Part shown: piece by piece, positions 46,645 through 55,039 of the stretch | Numbering within the stretch: position 1 is the stretch's first letter | Layout: every line of letters starts with the position of its first letter | DNA from: Candidatus Freyrarchaeum guaymasense | Lineage (GTDB): Archaea > Asgardarchaeota > Jordarchaeia > Jordarchaeales > Freyrarchaeaceae | Assembly (NCBI GenBank): GCA_030587405.1 | Contig: JAUQZD010000049.1 | Coordinates: 1 to 64,000, forward strand | Length of the DNA stretch: 64,000 nt | Direction: 5' to 3' | The notes under the pieces: model-generated | Database searches by the model: none | Told to the model about the DNA's origin: nothing | What the model saw: the letters and a program-made list of their open reading frames with translations, nothing else | Program-made: the position numbers and the translations under genes

Positions 46645-47148
46645 GTGGATCCTAGAATTTTCGTGTATCATGAGAGAGCATGTGACCCTTTCAAGTGTAC
46701 CGCTTTAAGGCTTGCACGCCTTGGGAAGGTTAGAGTTGTGTGGCGTGTAAGCGACGTCCCTCGCGGATGCATAGTGTTAAACCCCGTCTCTTCCACCGCC
46801 TTGTCACCAGCAGATAGGGAAGCTGCCGAGAGGAGAGGGATAGTAGCCGTAGATTGCTCTTGGAAAAATCTAAGCAGAGTCTTTAAGTGTATAAGAGGGG
46901 TGCACAGGGCTTTACCATTTCTGGTCGCCGCGAACCCAATAAATTATGGAGTGCCAACAAAACTCAGCACAGCTGAGGCCGTGGCGGCGACGCTGTACAT
47001 ACTCGGCTTCAAGAAGGAGGCTGAGAGGATTTTAGCATGTTTTAAATGGGGAGCAAGCTTCTTAGAATTAAACCGTGAACTACTGGAAAAATACTCCTCG
47101 GCGAAGAACAGCGAAGAAATAATCGAGATACAAAGCAACTACCTTTAA
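46645..47148 (+). CDS. tsr3: Tsr3, rRNA aminocarboxypropyltransferase (DUF367)
   Basis: This 167-residue archaeal homologue of yeast Tsr3 adds the aminocarboxypropyl group of SAM to a hypermodified uridine of small-subunit rRNA. The family pattern is visible: a short N-terminal strand (MDPRIFVYHERACDPFKCT), a cysteine/tryptophan core (VAVDCSWKNL), HRALPFLVAANPINYG and the helical end with KLSTAEAVAATLYILGF. It ends 9 bp before the RNase P RNA, which reads toward it. Confidence 0.92.
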   Translation: MDPRIFVYHERACDPFKCTALRLARLGKVRVVWRVSDVPRGCIVLNPVSSTALSPADREAAERRGIVAVDCSWKNLSRVFKCIRGVHRALPFLVAANPINYGVPTKLSTAEAVAATLYILGFKKEAERILACFKWGASFLELNRELLEKYSSAKNSEEIIEIQSNYL

Positions 47149-47157
47149 GGTATGAGG

Positions 47158-47561
47158 GTGAGGCGACGTGCCAGGAGTAATCCACCTTCTGTTGAGGAGG
47201 CGCCGTCGCCGGCGACTCCCTGGCGGCATTCGGCTATGCGCCCTACCCGCCGCCTCCCGTGGGAGAGTCATCGGCAGCCTATTCGGGCTTGCATCCCCGA
47301 GGATGGCCGTTTCAACGGTCCCACCTACGTCCTCAACGGGTTATCTCAGCGCTTGTTGCCAAGCGCCTTCTCGGGAAGCCCTCAGCCGCCTCATCGTCAT
47401 CTCGTAGGTGGACGTGTCGTTTGCAGCCCCAGTAAGGGTTTCTGCTCCAGAGCCAGGCCTCTCAGCCTGCGCCTCGCGGCGCTCGGGTCCCACATGATGG
47501 GTGGAATTTCCTCGGTGCTTTTCGTAAGCACCGTTAGCCGCCCTCTGGCCCGTCGCCTCAC
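47158..47561 (-). ncRNA. rnpB: RNase P RNA (archaeal)
   Basis: The minus strand carries the universal RNase P core. The 5' conserved region GAGGAAATTCC (47503-47513) and the 3' region ACAGAAGGTGGATTAC (47177-47192) are the two halves of helix P4 and its neighbours. The ends pair as helix P1: GTGAGGCGACG at the 5' end (47551-47561) with CGTCGCCTCAC at the 3' end (47158-47168). The total is about 404 nt and markedly GC-rich. It removes 5' leaders from tRNAs with archaeal protein partners. Open frames across this region are artefacts of the structured GC-rich sequence. Confidence 0.93.
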
Positions 47562-47582
47562 ATGAAACTGTATAGTGCCCGC

Positions 47583-47597
47583 ACGTAATAAAGCTTT
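47583..47597 (-). promoter_or_regulatory. TATA-type promoter for RNase P RNA
   Basis: AAGCTTTATTACG on the minus strand, centred about 27 bp before the P1 5' end, has the spacing of an archaeal TATA box. It abuts the stop of the PUA-domain gene, so rnpB is probably transcribed on its own. Confidence 0.5.
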
Positions 47598-48038
47598 TTA
47601 GGGATGGGGTTGTTGCTTCAGTCTCCTCGATTTTGGAACGAAGTTTCTGAGTGTGCCGCCTGCAGCCTTCCCACATCCTAGGAAGTCGCCCCTGTTTTTC
47701 ACGATAACGTATCCTTTAAGGGAGGGATTTACGGGTATGGTTTCGCCCTTAAGCCACTTATCAGCTAGGCTATCGTCTACTTCGACAATGTTCTTTTTTG
47801 CTTCCGCTCCGACCATTTGGGACCCTTCGATGGATAGACGTATTCCGTCAGGCATGATCGTCGCAAAGTATATTCCCATGGCTAAGGGGTTCTCTATGTG
47901 CGTCTTTTCAAGTAACGTTTCGGAGACTGCACGTATCCTTTTCCTACCTGAAAGAAGCAGCCTTACCCCTTCGATTCTTCGGACCCCAAACTGTTCCTCA
48001 AGTTTACGCCATATTTCTTCTTCGTTTTCAAAGCTCAT
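47598..48038 (-). CDS. PUA-domain protein paired with the m5C methyltransferase
   Basis: This 146-residue protein has a C-terminal PUA RNA-binding domain (YVIVKNRGDFLGCGKAAGG) and an N-terminal alpha/beta part with IPVNPSLKGYV in the linker. Similar PUA modules occur at the C-terminus of NOP2/RsmF-type m5C methyltransferases. Its ATG overlaps the stop of that methyltransferase gene (ATGA), so it probably guides the enzyme to RNA. Confidence 0.8.
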   Translation of the reverse strand: MSFENEEEIWRKLEEQFGVRRIEGVRLLLSGRKRIRAVSETLLEKTHIENPLAMGIYFATIMPDGIRLSIEGSQMVGAEAKKNIVEVDDSLADKWLKGETIPVNPSLKGYVIVKNRGDFLGCGKAAGGTLRNFVPKSRRLKQQPHP

Positions 48039-48983
48039 TTTGATCCCTCTTTTCTAATTCTTGCAATGAAAAATCCGTCTGTGCGGTTGTCATGTGGGTA
48101 TATCCGCGTGCACCATTCAACGCTGTCATGTAGCCTCCTTCCATCCCATTCAACTATGCCAGGACGTGTCTTAAGACCTTTAACATTGAATGGCTCTACG
48201 ACCGCGTCCCTTTCCTTTGAGAGGAGGAAATCTACTACGACCTCGTTTTCCTCAGGGTGGATGCTGCATGTTGAGTAGACAAGGATTCCGTCGGGTTTCA
48301 GCATCTTAAAACCTGCGAGTATAAGGCTTCTCTGAAGCATAGAGAGATGTCTTACCCGCCTCTCCGTAAACCTTGGAGGCTTCTTTCCTAGCAGATGGCC
48401 GGATGAAGAGCATGGAGCGTCGACGAGAACCTTATCAAACCGGTCTTTCACCAGCAACGGCATTCTCCTACCATCAAACATCGTCACCACGGTGTTCAGG
48501 ACGCCGCACAGCTGCAGATTATGGCCAAGCGACGTTATTCTTTTAAGGGAGATGTCGTTAGCGACTATTCCACCTTTATTCTCCATAATTTGGGCCATCT
48601 GCGTGGTCTTTGAGCCGGGAGCTGCACACACGTCTAAAACGTAATCGTCTTGTCCCAGCTCGAGAAAGAGAGGGGGGATCATGCTTCCCCCTTCTTGCAT
48701 GTAAACGTACCCTAGCAGGTGTTCACGTGTGAAAAGGTCCGAGGGCTTCACCTTAGGCTCTACGATTCTAAAGCCGGCATCGAAACCAGCCTAATGGTTT
48801 CAGTTTAACGCCTCTCTCCCTTGCTATCCGCCGGATATCATGCACTCCTTTCTTAAGCGTATTCACTCTCACGAAAAACTCGGGGTATTCTTCGAGGCAT
48901 GTGAGTACGTCGTCAACTTCGTCTTGAATTAGACGCTTGTACAGGCCTAGCAGCTCTGGCGGCAGATTTAGGTGGTTCCTCAA
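48035..48983 (-). pseudogene. NOL1/NOP2/Sun RNA m5C methyltransferase, single frameshift
   Basis: Two adjacent frames make one protein. The N-terminal part (RNHLNLPPELLGLYKRLIQ ... FVRVNTLKKG ... KPLGWF) stops at 48768. The rest resumes as DAGFRIVEPKVKPSDLF and continues with VCAAPGSKTTQMAQI (motif I), ANDISLKR, VLVDAPCSSSGHLLG (with the PC cysteine) and VYSTCSIHPEENE (catalytic TC cysteine). One extra T in the TTT at 48783-48785 explains the break. All catalytic motifs are intact, so a sequencing error is as likely as inactivation. The TTG at 48983 follows GGAGGAG, just after the stop of the upstream gene. Confidence 0.85.
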
Positions 48984-49015
48984 CCTTCTTCGCTCCTCCG
49001 TTAAGTAATTTACAT

Positions 49016-49213
49016 CTACATACCCATTGAAGTTAATATTATGTGGATGCCAAGGCCCAAAGTTAACGACGCTATACATGCGGCTAAAAACAGCTTCTTA
49101 ATGTTTTGCTCGGGGTCCCTCAGGGCAAATAGAAACCATGCTGTTACGATGACCCCTATTATGCTCAGGAGGTATCCAGCCCATGCAGGTACACCCCATG
49201 GTGGAATGAACAC
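49016..49213 (-). CDS. Small membrane protein, 65 aa
   Basis: Two membrane helices (AGYLLSIIGVIVTAWFLF and LAACIASLTLGLGIHIIL) are separated by a short charged loop (ALRDPEQNIKK). It starts at a GTG with GGAGGG upstream, between a larger membrane-protein gene and the m5C methyltransferase, all in one direction. No family is recognised. Confidence 0.65.
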   Translation of the reverse strand: MFIPPWGVPAWAGYLLSIIGVIVTAWFLFALRDPEQNIKKLFLAACIASLTLGLGIHIILTSMGM

Positions 49214-49236
49214 CCTAAAATTCCCTCCCTAGGCGC

Positions 49237-49926
49237 CTAGATGGATTTTATCTTTCCTTTATGTGCAAGGTATCCCTGAACAAGCATGGATGCTCCGAGG
49301 AGAGCCATCGCGCTTGGCAACACGTTGGCTAGGCTTAGGGACAGCAATGTTCCACCAAGAGTTATGGATAACTTGGAACCTCTACTCTTCTCCTGAAGCC
49401 GCCTTCTGGGTTTTGCAGCATATATTTCAACTTCTTTCATGTTAAGACGTTGAGATAATACTTTAACAATCCTGCTTTTCCTCCACTTAATGGACACTTC
49501 AGCCATACGCTGCTTAGCCAAGTTGTATAATTGGACGCGGTTAAGCTGGTAAAGCAGTTGCTCCTTAACGTTAAATGTTTCGGTTATAGGCTTCCCTTCA
49601 AGAAGGGCAGAACATGAAATGTAAAACGACAGAAACGAAACCATAAGGCTGGGTATAGCTACGATTATAAAGTTCCATGTTAGAAACAAGCCGCATGCAA
49701 TAATTAAAGCCGCTAACCCATAAATAAGAATGTCTATGAAGGCGAAGAGGCACGCCTTCCTGAGGGCGTAACTTAACCCAACTAGTGAGATGGTAGCGCC
49801 TATGGCAACGACCAATAAGGACTCGTAAGAAACGTGAAAACCATCAACTTGAATTATTAAGCCTGCAATCAAGAACAACCACATCTGCTTCAAGGGCGTA
49901 AAAAACTTCAAAAATTTTTCCCACAT
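49237..49926 (-). CDS. Integral membrane protein of unknown function
   Basis: This protein of about 229 residues has four or five membrane helices in the first 115 residues, a basic cytoplasmic region (about 120-190, with KQRMAEVSIKWRKSR) and a final pair of hydrophobic segments. I do not recognise a family. The ATG at 49926 follows AAGGAGGG and is preferred to a start 13 codons upstream. It heads a run with the 65-residue membrane gene. Confidence 0.65.
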   Translation of the reverse strand: MWEKFLKFFTPLKQMWLFLIAGLIIQVDGFHVSYESLLVVAIGATISLVGLSYALRKACLFAFIDILIYGLAALIIACGLFLTWNFIIVAIPSLMVSFLSFYISCSALLEGKPITETFNVKEQLLYQLNRVQLYNLAKQRMAEVSIKWRKSRIVKVLSQRLNMKEVEIYAAKPRRRLQEKSRGSKLSITLGGTLLSLSLANVLPSAMALLGASMLVQGYLAHKGKIKSI

Positions 49927-49965
49927 AACTTTAAACCCTCCTTCTTTAGGACCCGAACACCCCAC

Positions 49966-50292
49966 AGAACAACCGAGAAAGGGAACAAGAAAGAGGCTGG
50001 AAGCATTTAATCGGATTTACTTAATATTTACCTCACCAGCTTACCTATAAATGGTAAGGAAGATAAAAGCTTTTCTCTTGGCATTCACACGGTTTATTCT
50101 GTAAACAAAACATGAAAGATAGACGATTTCAACAGCTTTAATCTCATTTATTAACATCCCAAATAAAATGGTTAGAGAGCCATGCAACATAGTCAGAATT
50201 AAGGAAAAATTAAAAATGAATGAAGCGGAAGGTTATACCACCCTTAAAGTTTCGGATCCTGGTAACTCTTCGAGAGATATTTATAAAATTAA
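49966..50292. other. AT-rich intergenic region, possible left end of the TnpB element
   Basis: No gene is seen in this 327-bp stretch. A 6-bp inverted repeat CTTACC-N7-GGTAAG occurs at 50040-50058, and a TATTTATAAAATTA box lies just before the ribbon-helix-helix ORF. The left boundary of the element cannot be placed by eye. Confidence 0.3.
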
Positions 50293-50421
50293 ATGAAGAG
50301 TATTCAAGTTTCCGATGAAGTTTGGGCTGAGTTGGTGAGACTCAAAGCTGACTTCAAAGCCAGAAGCATGAACGAAGTCATCAGAAGAGTGTTAGATGAA
50401 TGGAAGCAGTTAAGGCGTTGA
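50293..50421 (+). CDS. 42-residue ribbon-helix-helix protein overlapping tnpB
   Basis: The ORF encodes a strand-helix-helix pattern (MKSIQVSDEVWAELVRLK, then SMNEVIRRVLDEW), typical of CopG/VapB-like DNA-binding proteins. Its last 22 bp overlap the start of the TnpB gene in another frame, so it belongs to the element. It may be an antitoxin-like or autoregulatory factor. The frame is intact although tnpB is decayed. Confidence 0.6.
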   Translation: MKSIQVSDEVWAELVRLKADFKARSMNEVIRRVLDEWKQLRR

Positions 50422-51669
50422 AGTGTGTGGAGATTCCATGCAATCCTCCAGAAGAGGTAATCGAGTTACTTAGTGTGTTCAGGAGCATGGTTAACTACTG
50501 CGTCCACGTAGGGTTGGAGAAGGGGGTAACCTCGAGGTTTAGGCTTACAAGAGAGGTTTATCACAGGCTGATGGAATATGATCATAGCTGGTACGTTCTC
50601 TCAGCCATAGAGGTGGCTACGGCAATCCTCAAGAATTACAGGAAAGCCAAGAGGAGAAATCCGGATGTTAAGGTTCCTAGAGCCAGAAGGCTTATGGCTA
50701 AAATCGGAAAGCAAGCAATCAAAATAGTTGATGGGAGGCTTAGGAATACCCTTAAGGCTTAGAGAGTTCTTTTTTACGTGGAGCTTCACAAGAGAGCCAA
50801 GAGACTTCTAGGAAAAACATAGGATTGGCTCGGTAACTCTGACTTCCAGTTCTGTTTTTAACTTCTCCAAGAGTACAAGTGGAGGAGCCTAGAGGCTGGA
50901 TCGCTATGGACGTGAACGAGGATCGCAGCCGTAAGCTCTGACGGTGAGGTTAAGGTCTTCGACCTCTCCAAGTTGAAGGAGGCCGTGTACGGACACTTCG
51001 AAAGAAGGAGAAGTCTTCAGTGGAGATATCATAAAGATAGAAAAGAGTGTTGAGGAAGGCTCTTTCAAAGCTGTCTAGGAACTACCGTAACAAGGTTTCC
51101 ACCATGTTTCACCAAGCCTCAAAACGCGTAGTAGAATGGTGTAGAGAGAAGAATTATGGTTTAATCCATGAGAACCTGAAGGGCTTAAGAAAAACCGTGA
51201 ATGCGAAGGCTAAAAGGTTCAACAAAGTTTAACTGTAAAGTTCAGCGAATTTCCAAACGCTCTAAGAGACTCAGGAGGAGATTGAACAACTGGTGGTTTA
51301 GGAAGTTCCTCAACCAGATAGAGTACAAAGCCCTCTGGAGAGTGTTAAAACCATAGAGAGCCAACACGCCAGAGGCTCCTCACCCACCTGCCCGATATGT
51401 GGGTTCAGACCGAAGAAATACCCGAATAGGCAGGTGAGATGTGAGGAGCATGGCTTGATGAACAGGCATGTGGTGGCTTGCTTGAACCTCCTCAGATGGG
51501 GGTGTCTTGGTTCGCCCTCGACCGCCCCTCACGTGTAGCCGTGAACAGCCCTAACAAGCCCTATGGCGATGAGGAAAAGCTGGGTAAGCAAAAGAGGGAA
51601 GGTAACCACGTATCTCCCGAAGAGTTACCAGAACCAAGTTTCGAAAAGAATAAATATTTTTACTCATAG
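50400..51669 (+). pseudogene. tnpB: Degenerate TnpB RNA-guided nuclease gene (IS200/IS605 family)
   Basis: The N-terminal 120 codons (VKALKCVEIPCNPPEEVIE, then YCVHVGLEKG) are open to 50762. Further pieces in shifting frames give GEVKVFDLSKLKEAVYGHF, RKALSKLSRNYRNKVSTMF, EWCREKNYGLIHENLKGL (RuvC-like middle) and CPICGFRPKKYPNRQVRC (zinc finger). At the third RuvC position the expected D-R-D is MNRHVVACLNLL. With several stops and frameshifts the protein cannot be active. TnpA is absent. It lies just before tRNA-Tyr. Confidence 0.85.
51649..51662 (+). promoter_or_regulatory. TATA-type box for tRNA-Tyr
   Basis: AATAAATATTTTTA lies about 40 bp upstream of the first tRNA base, a plausible distance for an archaeal promoter with a short leader. 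It falls inside the tail of the tnpB relic. Confidence 0.4.
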
Positions 51670-51698
51670 TTTGGTTTTGGTTATCTAGCAGATGACAG

Positions 51699-51837
51699 CC
51701 CCCCGTAGCTCAGTGGTAGAGCGCTCGGCTGTAGTGCTGCGCCATGAGGCGTGGCAACTCAGCGGGTAGCTCGGACAATAGAGGATAGCATGGCAGACAC
51801 CGAGTGGTCCCCGGTTCAAATCCGGGCGGGGGGACCA
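51699..51837 (+). tRNA. tRNA-Tyr(GUA) with a 64-nt intron, CCA encoded
   Basis: The acceptor stem CCCCCCG pairs with CGGGGGG and is followed by A and an encoded CCA. The D stem is GCTC/GAGC (51708-51711, 51719-51722), the anticodon stem CTCGG/CCGAG (51724-51728, 51800-51804), and the T arm CCCGG-TTCAAAT-CCGGG. The loop reads C-T-GTA-G, then the intron (about 51735-51798), then A, placing the intron after base 37, the canonical archaeal site. C1-G72 is the archaeal tyrosine identity pair. Confidence 0.95.
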
Positions 51838-51872
51838 CTTTTCTTTAGCTGGTTTTAGCTGGTTTTTAAGAG

Positions 51873-51888
51873 TAACTTAATTAAGTTA
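51873..51888. promoter_or_regulatory. 16-bp perfect palindrome upstream of the 201-residue protein gene
   Basis: TAACTTAATTAAGTTA reads the same on both strands and ends 31 bp before the next gene's start. It may be an operator or part of its promoter. Confidence 0.4.
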
Positions 51889-51919
51889 GCATCCTTGATT
51901 TTTATTGTAAGGTTTAGAC

Positions 51920-52525
51920 ATGGAGGTTCTATGTTTGCCTGGGTGGGAGGAACGTTTTCGAGGACAGAATACTGATTTGGAGAGATTGCTTAACGCTTTC
52001 GCCGATGAGCTGGGTAAGAGTGGTTTTAAGGTTAAGGTAAATAGGAAGAGGATGTCCCTTGAAGCAACTTTGGAAACCCCTGTTGATAAGAGCTGGGGGC
52101 AGGTCGTGGTTTCAGGAACCCCTAACGATTTTACCCTTAGGATGGACTGGGATGCCGATCTCCGTAAGCTGTTCTGGGTGGATTTGGCCTCTAAGGCTTC
52201 ACGGATAGTGTCTTCGGTGAGCAGTCCTCCTCCTGCAAGGGAGGTTGCTTCTTGGTCTCCGGCGGAGGAGATTACAGGGGAGGCTCCGTTGGGTTATGTT
52301 CATCCCGAGCTGGCAGAGTTAAGAAGGAAAGTGGAGGTTGAACTTGACGGTAAAAGAAGTGTCTTTTTGGCGCAGGCGGACACCCTTGAAAGGGAAGGTA
52401 ATGTTGATGATGCGGCTGTTATGTATTTAAAGGCAGCTGTGATATCGCGAGAGCTCGGGGAGAAAGTTTACGCTGAAGAGTTTGAGAGGAGGGCTGAGGA
52501 GTTAAAACGGTCGAAGAAGAAGTAG
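51920..52525 (+). CDS. Hypothetical protein with C-terminal TPR-like helices
   Basis: This 201-residue protein has an N-terminal alpha/beta domain (about 1-95; FKVKVNRKRMSLEATLE) and a flexible Ser/Pro linker. The C-terminal helical hairpin (FLAQADTLEREGNVDDAAV, YLKAAVISRELG) looks like a TPR unit. I do not recognise the family. It is a single gene behind a short palindrome. Confidence 0.65.
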   Translation: MEVLCLPGWEERFRGQNTDLERLLNAFADELGKSGFKVKVNRKRMSLEATLETPVDKSWGQVVVSGTPNDFTLRMDWDADLRKLFWVDLASKASRIVSSVSSPPPAREVASWSPAEEITGEAPLGYVHPELAELRRKVEVELDGKRSVFLAQADTLEREGNVDDAAVMYLKAAVISRELGEKVYAEEFERRAEELKRSKKK

Positions 52526-52695
52526 CTACCCTTTCTTTTCTTTAGTTGTGCTGAATGGGGAGGAATGCTTCTTTTCCTTTTCTTTTTTGTGGAGTTCAGC
52601 CCACTTGTCGAGGAGTTCCAACACGTACATTGTGGGTCTCCGATCGTCTTTGATTGAAGGTTTTTTATTTTTATTGTTGATGGACTTTCCCGGGT

Positions 52696-53277
52696 TTACT
52701 CCATTGTTCTCAGGAATAATTCGGCCTTTTTTCTGAATCGGTAGAAAGAGAGGAATAGGAAAATTGGTGTTGCCATTATGGCGGATATTACTGGAACTAT
52801 GAAGACTGGGCTGTTGAATATTGAGTAGTTGCTGTTAAGGTTTCCCCATATGAAGCATATTAGGGTGACGTAGCCAGCGTAGAGAAGGGAGGCAACGCCG
52901 TACGCTATGTATTTCCAGTCTTCCCACAGTTCCCCCTTGGCGACAAGCGACGTTAACCCCCATGTTTGAATGAACGCTAGGGTAAATAGTAGGAGGCCTG
53001 CTGAGAGGAGAAAAGTTATTATGGGTTCCAGGAGAGGGTGCAACTTGAAGAACTCCTTTAAAGGGAGTATATCTGTTATGGGTTGCAGGAAAATGCTCAC
53101 ATTGTTAATTTGGCTTTCTATAGCTACCGGCTTTTGAAACACTACTTCATACTTTACTGAAGGCGTTAATAAGGCTCCTAAGAGTGGCGCTAACACAATA
53201 ACTACTACGATTATTTTTGCAAGAAAGCTATTATTTTTTTTCTTTTTAAAGGTCGGTAGCCTCTTCGGATGGTTCAA
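52696..53277 (-). CDS. Four-helix membrane protein
   Basis: This 193-residue protein has a basic N-terminus, a first membrane helix (IIVVVIVLAPLLGALLT), an extracellular segment of about 40 residues and three more helices (ITFLLSAGLLLFTLAFI, IAYGVASLLYAGYVTLI, VFIVPVISAIMATPIFLFL). No family is recognised. It lies 20 bp downstream of the winged-helix sensor gene, so the two are probably co-transcribed. Confidence 0.65.
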   Translation of the reverse strand: MNHPKRLPTFKKKKNNSFLAKIIVVVIVLAPLLGALLTPSVKYEVVFQKPVAIESQINNVSIFLQPITDILPLKEFFKLHPLLEPIITFLLSAGLLLFTLAFIQTWGLTSLVAKGELWEDWKYIAYGVASLLYAGYVTLICFIWGNLNSNYSIFNSPVFIVPVISAIMATPIFLFLSFYRFRKKAELFLRTME

Positions 53278-53297
53278 CCTTTCGCTCTGCCTCCACC

Positions 53298-54176
53298 CTA
53301 ACTTTCTCTTTTAACCCAGATGACGTCGTCTCCGAGAATGCTTAAAAGGTAGCGTAGCCTCTCATACCTTAGTCCTAAGGCATCTGCCACCTCCCTTACG
53401 CTTCGGGTACCGTCACAGAGAAACTTTAATTCCCTGTAAAGACGGACATATTTCTCGCTGAGGCCGAATAGAAGGAGCTTACCGGCATTAACCCGCTTAA
53501 TAATTGGGCAAAGCTCCACTTTTTTAACTATTTCAAGTGCAAGGAAACGTCTTAAAATGTTTACGCATTTTTCAATAGGAATCCCGGTCAATTCACTTAT
53601 GATCAGAACAGACCGATTTCCATCGATTTCATTTAGAACTCTCAGCTCGTCCTCCCTCAAACCTTCTGGCAGCTCTTGTTTGAGTGAAAAAACATCCCAT
53701 GGTTGAACATCCAACTTATCGCTAAATGGAATATATTCTCCTTCTAGGGAAATGGAGCTTAGAGTGTTAAGGATCTTCTCCACTTTCCTAGCAAGACGCA
53801 GGATAAGCGGGGTCTTTGTTATGAGGGGGGCGACTGTCCCCTTACTCTGAGCTGCTAAAATAGCTGAATCCGAAATCTTCCAGAGGATTACAGGAACGCT
53901 CTCATCGGGTATAACATAGCTACCGACGGGGATAGAGGAAGATTTTTCCTTCACGTAGGAAGACACGGATTTCATTACAATCTTACTGAAAAAGGAGTTT
54001 GCGTACATAACACGGCCTTTAAGATCTAGAAAACATAGGCCTACAGCAGTAGCCGAGTCACGTAGCATCCTCGCTACTCTAGAAGTAAAACGTTTAAGAG
54101 CGTTTATACCTCTTTCATAATCCCCCATCCCCTCATCGGCATACTCATGATATGTTTTCATTAAGAAACCCTCCAC
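53298..54176 (-). CDS. Sensor-like protein with two C-terminal winged helices
   Basis: This 292-residue protein begins with a roadblock- or PAS-like domain (AVGLCFLDLKGRVMYANSF at about 42-60, then ILWKISDSAILAAQSKG). It continues with two winged-helix segments (LREDELRVLNEIDGNRSVL with LTGIPIEKCVNILRRFL, and SVREVADALGLRYERLRYL). This suggests a cytosolic transcription factor or a GTPase-linked sensor that acts on DNA. Neither domain was tested by search. The downstream membrane gene is its likely partner. A 10-bp hairpin lies about 120 bp upstream. Confidence 0.6.
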   Translation of the reverse strand: MEGFLMKTYHEYADEGMGDYERGINALKRFTSRVARMLRDSATAVGLCFLDLKGRVMYANSFFSKIVMKSVSSYVKEKSSSIPVGSYVIPDESVPVILWKISDSAILAAQSKGTVAPLITKTPLILRLARKVEKILNTLSSISLEGEYIPFSDKLDVQPWDVFSLKQELPEGLREDELRVLNEIDGNRSVLIISELTGIPIEKCVNILRRFLALEIVKKVELCPIIKRVNAGKLLLFGLSEKYVRLYRELKFLCDGTRSVREVADALGLRYERLRYLLSILGDDVIWVKRES

Positions 54177-54293
54177 GTATAAAACTGAAATCCATTGTTT
54201 AAGACTTAACTGAAAAAGTAAAGTTAACTCTTATATTAGTTTTTCTCAACCTACTAAGAGCATATAGGAGGCCGCTTAATCTTTAATCTTAAC

Positions 54294-54319
54294 TCTATCA
54301 CATAAGGAAATGTGATAGA
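54294..54319. promoter_or_regulatory. Hairpin or operator TCTATCACAT-N6-ATGTGATAGA
   Basis: Perfect 10-bp arms surround a 6-nt loop. It lies in the 256-bp gap between the CBS gene's end and the winged-helix sensor start, and a smaller GTTTC-TTTA-GAAAC hairpin follows at 54331-54344. It may be a regulatory site for the sensor operon or a terminator of the CBS gene. Confidence 0.45.
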
Positions 54320-54432
54320 TAAACTGAAGGGTTTCTTTAGAAACTTTCTAACCTGCTATTAGGCAACTGGGAACACCCTAGACAAGCTTAAATGAATAAG
54401 AATAACAAACAAGTATGAAACAGAAAAGAATG

Positions 54433-54828
54433 CTACACGTAAAATACGTCGCGTTTTAGGGTGAAAAGTTTCTCCATGAACTTTCTACTTATGACACCTA
54501 CGACGCGTCCTTCATGACAGACAGCTAACCTGCTAGCGTTCGTTTTAAGGAAAACTTTTCTAACTTCTTCTAAGGGTGCGTCCTTATCGACCATGTAGAC
54601 GGGAGAGGTCATTATTTCCTCGGCGATCGTGTCAGCCGGGTTCCCTCCCTCAGCCACGAACTGGAAGATTTGCCTGTCGGTTATTAACCCTACAATCTCG
54701 CCGTTTTCATCCTCTACGAGAACGGAGCCCACCGCCTCCTCCACCATTTTCCTAGCAACTTCACACAGGGTGTCATCAACCTTGCAGGTCACAACGTTAC
54801 GCCTAGCTATGTCGTATGCCCTTGACAC
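54433..54828 (-). CDS. Two-CBS-domain protein
   Basis: This 131-residue protein is one CBS pair (first CBS: NVVTCKVDDTLCEVARKM ... GEIVGLITDRQI; second: EIMTSPVYMVDKDAPLEEV ... GRVVGVISRKF). Such modules bind adenosyl nucleotides and regulate partner enzymes. No other domain or neighbour reveals the partner. Confidence 0.88.
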   Translation of the reverse strand: MSRAYDIARRNVVTCKVDDTLCEVARKMVEEAVGSVLVEDENGEIVGLITDRQIFQFVAEGGNPADTIAEEIMTSPVYMVDKDAPLEEVRKVFLKTNASRLAVCHEGRVVGVISRKFMEKLFTLKRDVFYV

Positions 54829-54954
54829 AAAATACCCTCCTCAAACCTCGGGTTCACAGCCACTTTCACTAACTATGACTATAATAATATGCTTTACGTT
54901 AAAGCAGGGGGTATACAAATAAAATGCTTACGAGGTGCCAAACGGCTACGAGCC

Positions 54955-54968
54955 CCCCTTTAGGGGGA
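54955..54968. terminator. Short GC hairpin between DUF1152 and CBS genes
   Basis: CCCCC-TTTA-GGGGG is a perfect 5-bp hairpin, with a second TTTAGGGGG copy nearby at about 54982. It lies between the end of the DUF1152 gene and the start of the CBS gene. Confidence 0.3.
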
Positions 54969-55039
54969 GTCCTGATTCCCTCATTTAGGGGGAGGAAATA
55001 AGAAGGGTTTACGTGAAGTGAAGGTTTGCGACGGAATGG

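Noticed and set aside
47152..47676. Open reading frames of 79-137 codons on both strands
   Set aside because: They lie across the RNase P RNA, whose conserved core and P1 pairing explain the sequence; the translations are low-complexity Arg/Ser/Pro-rich.
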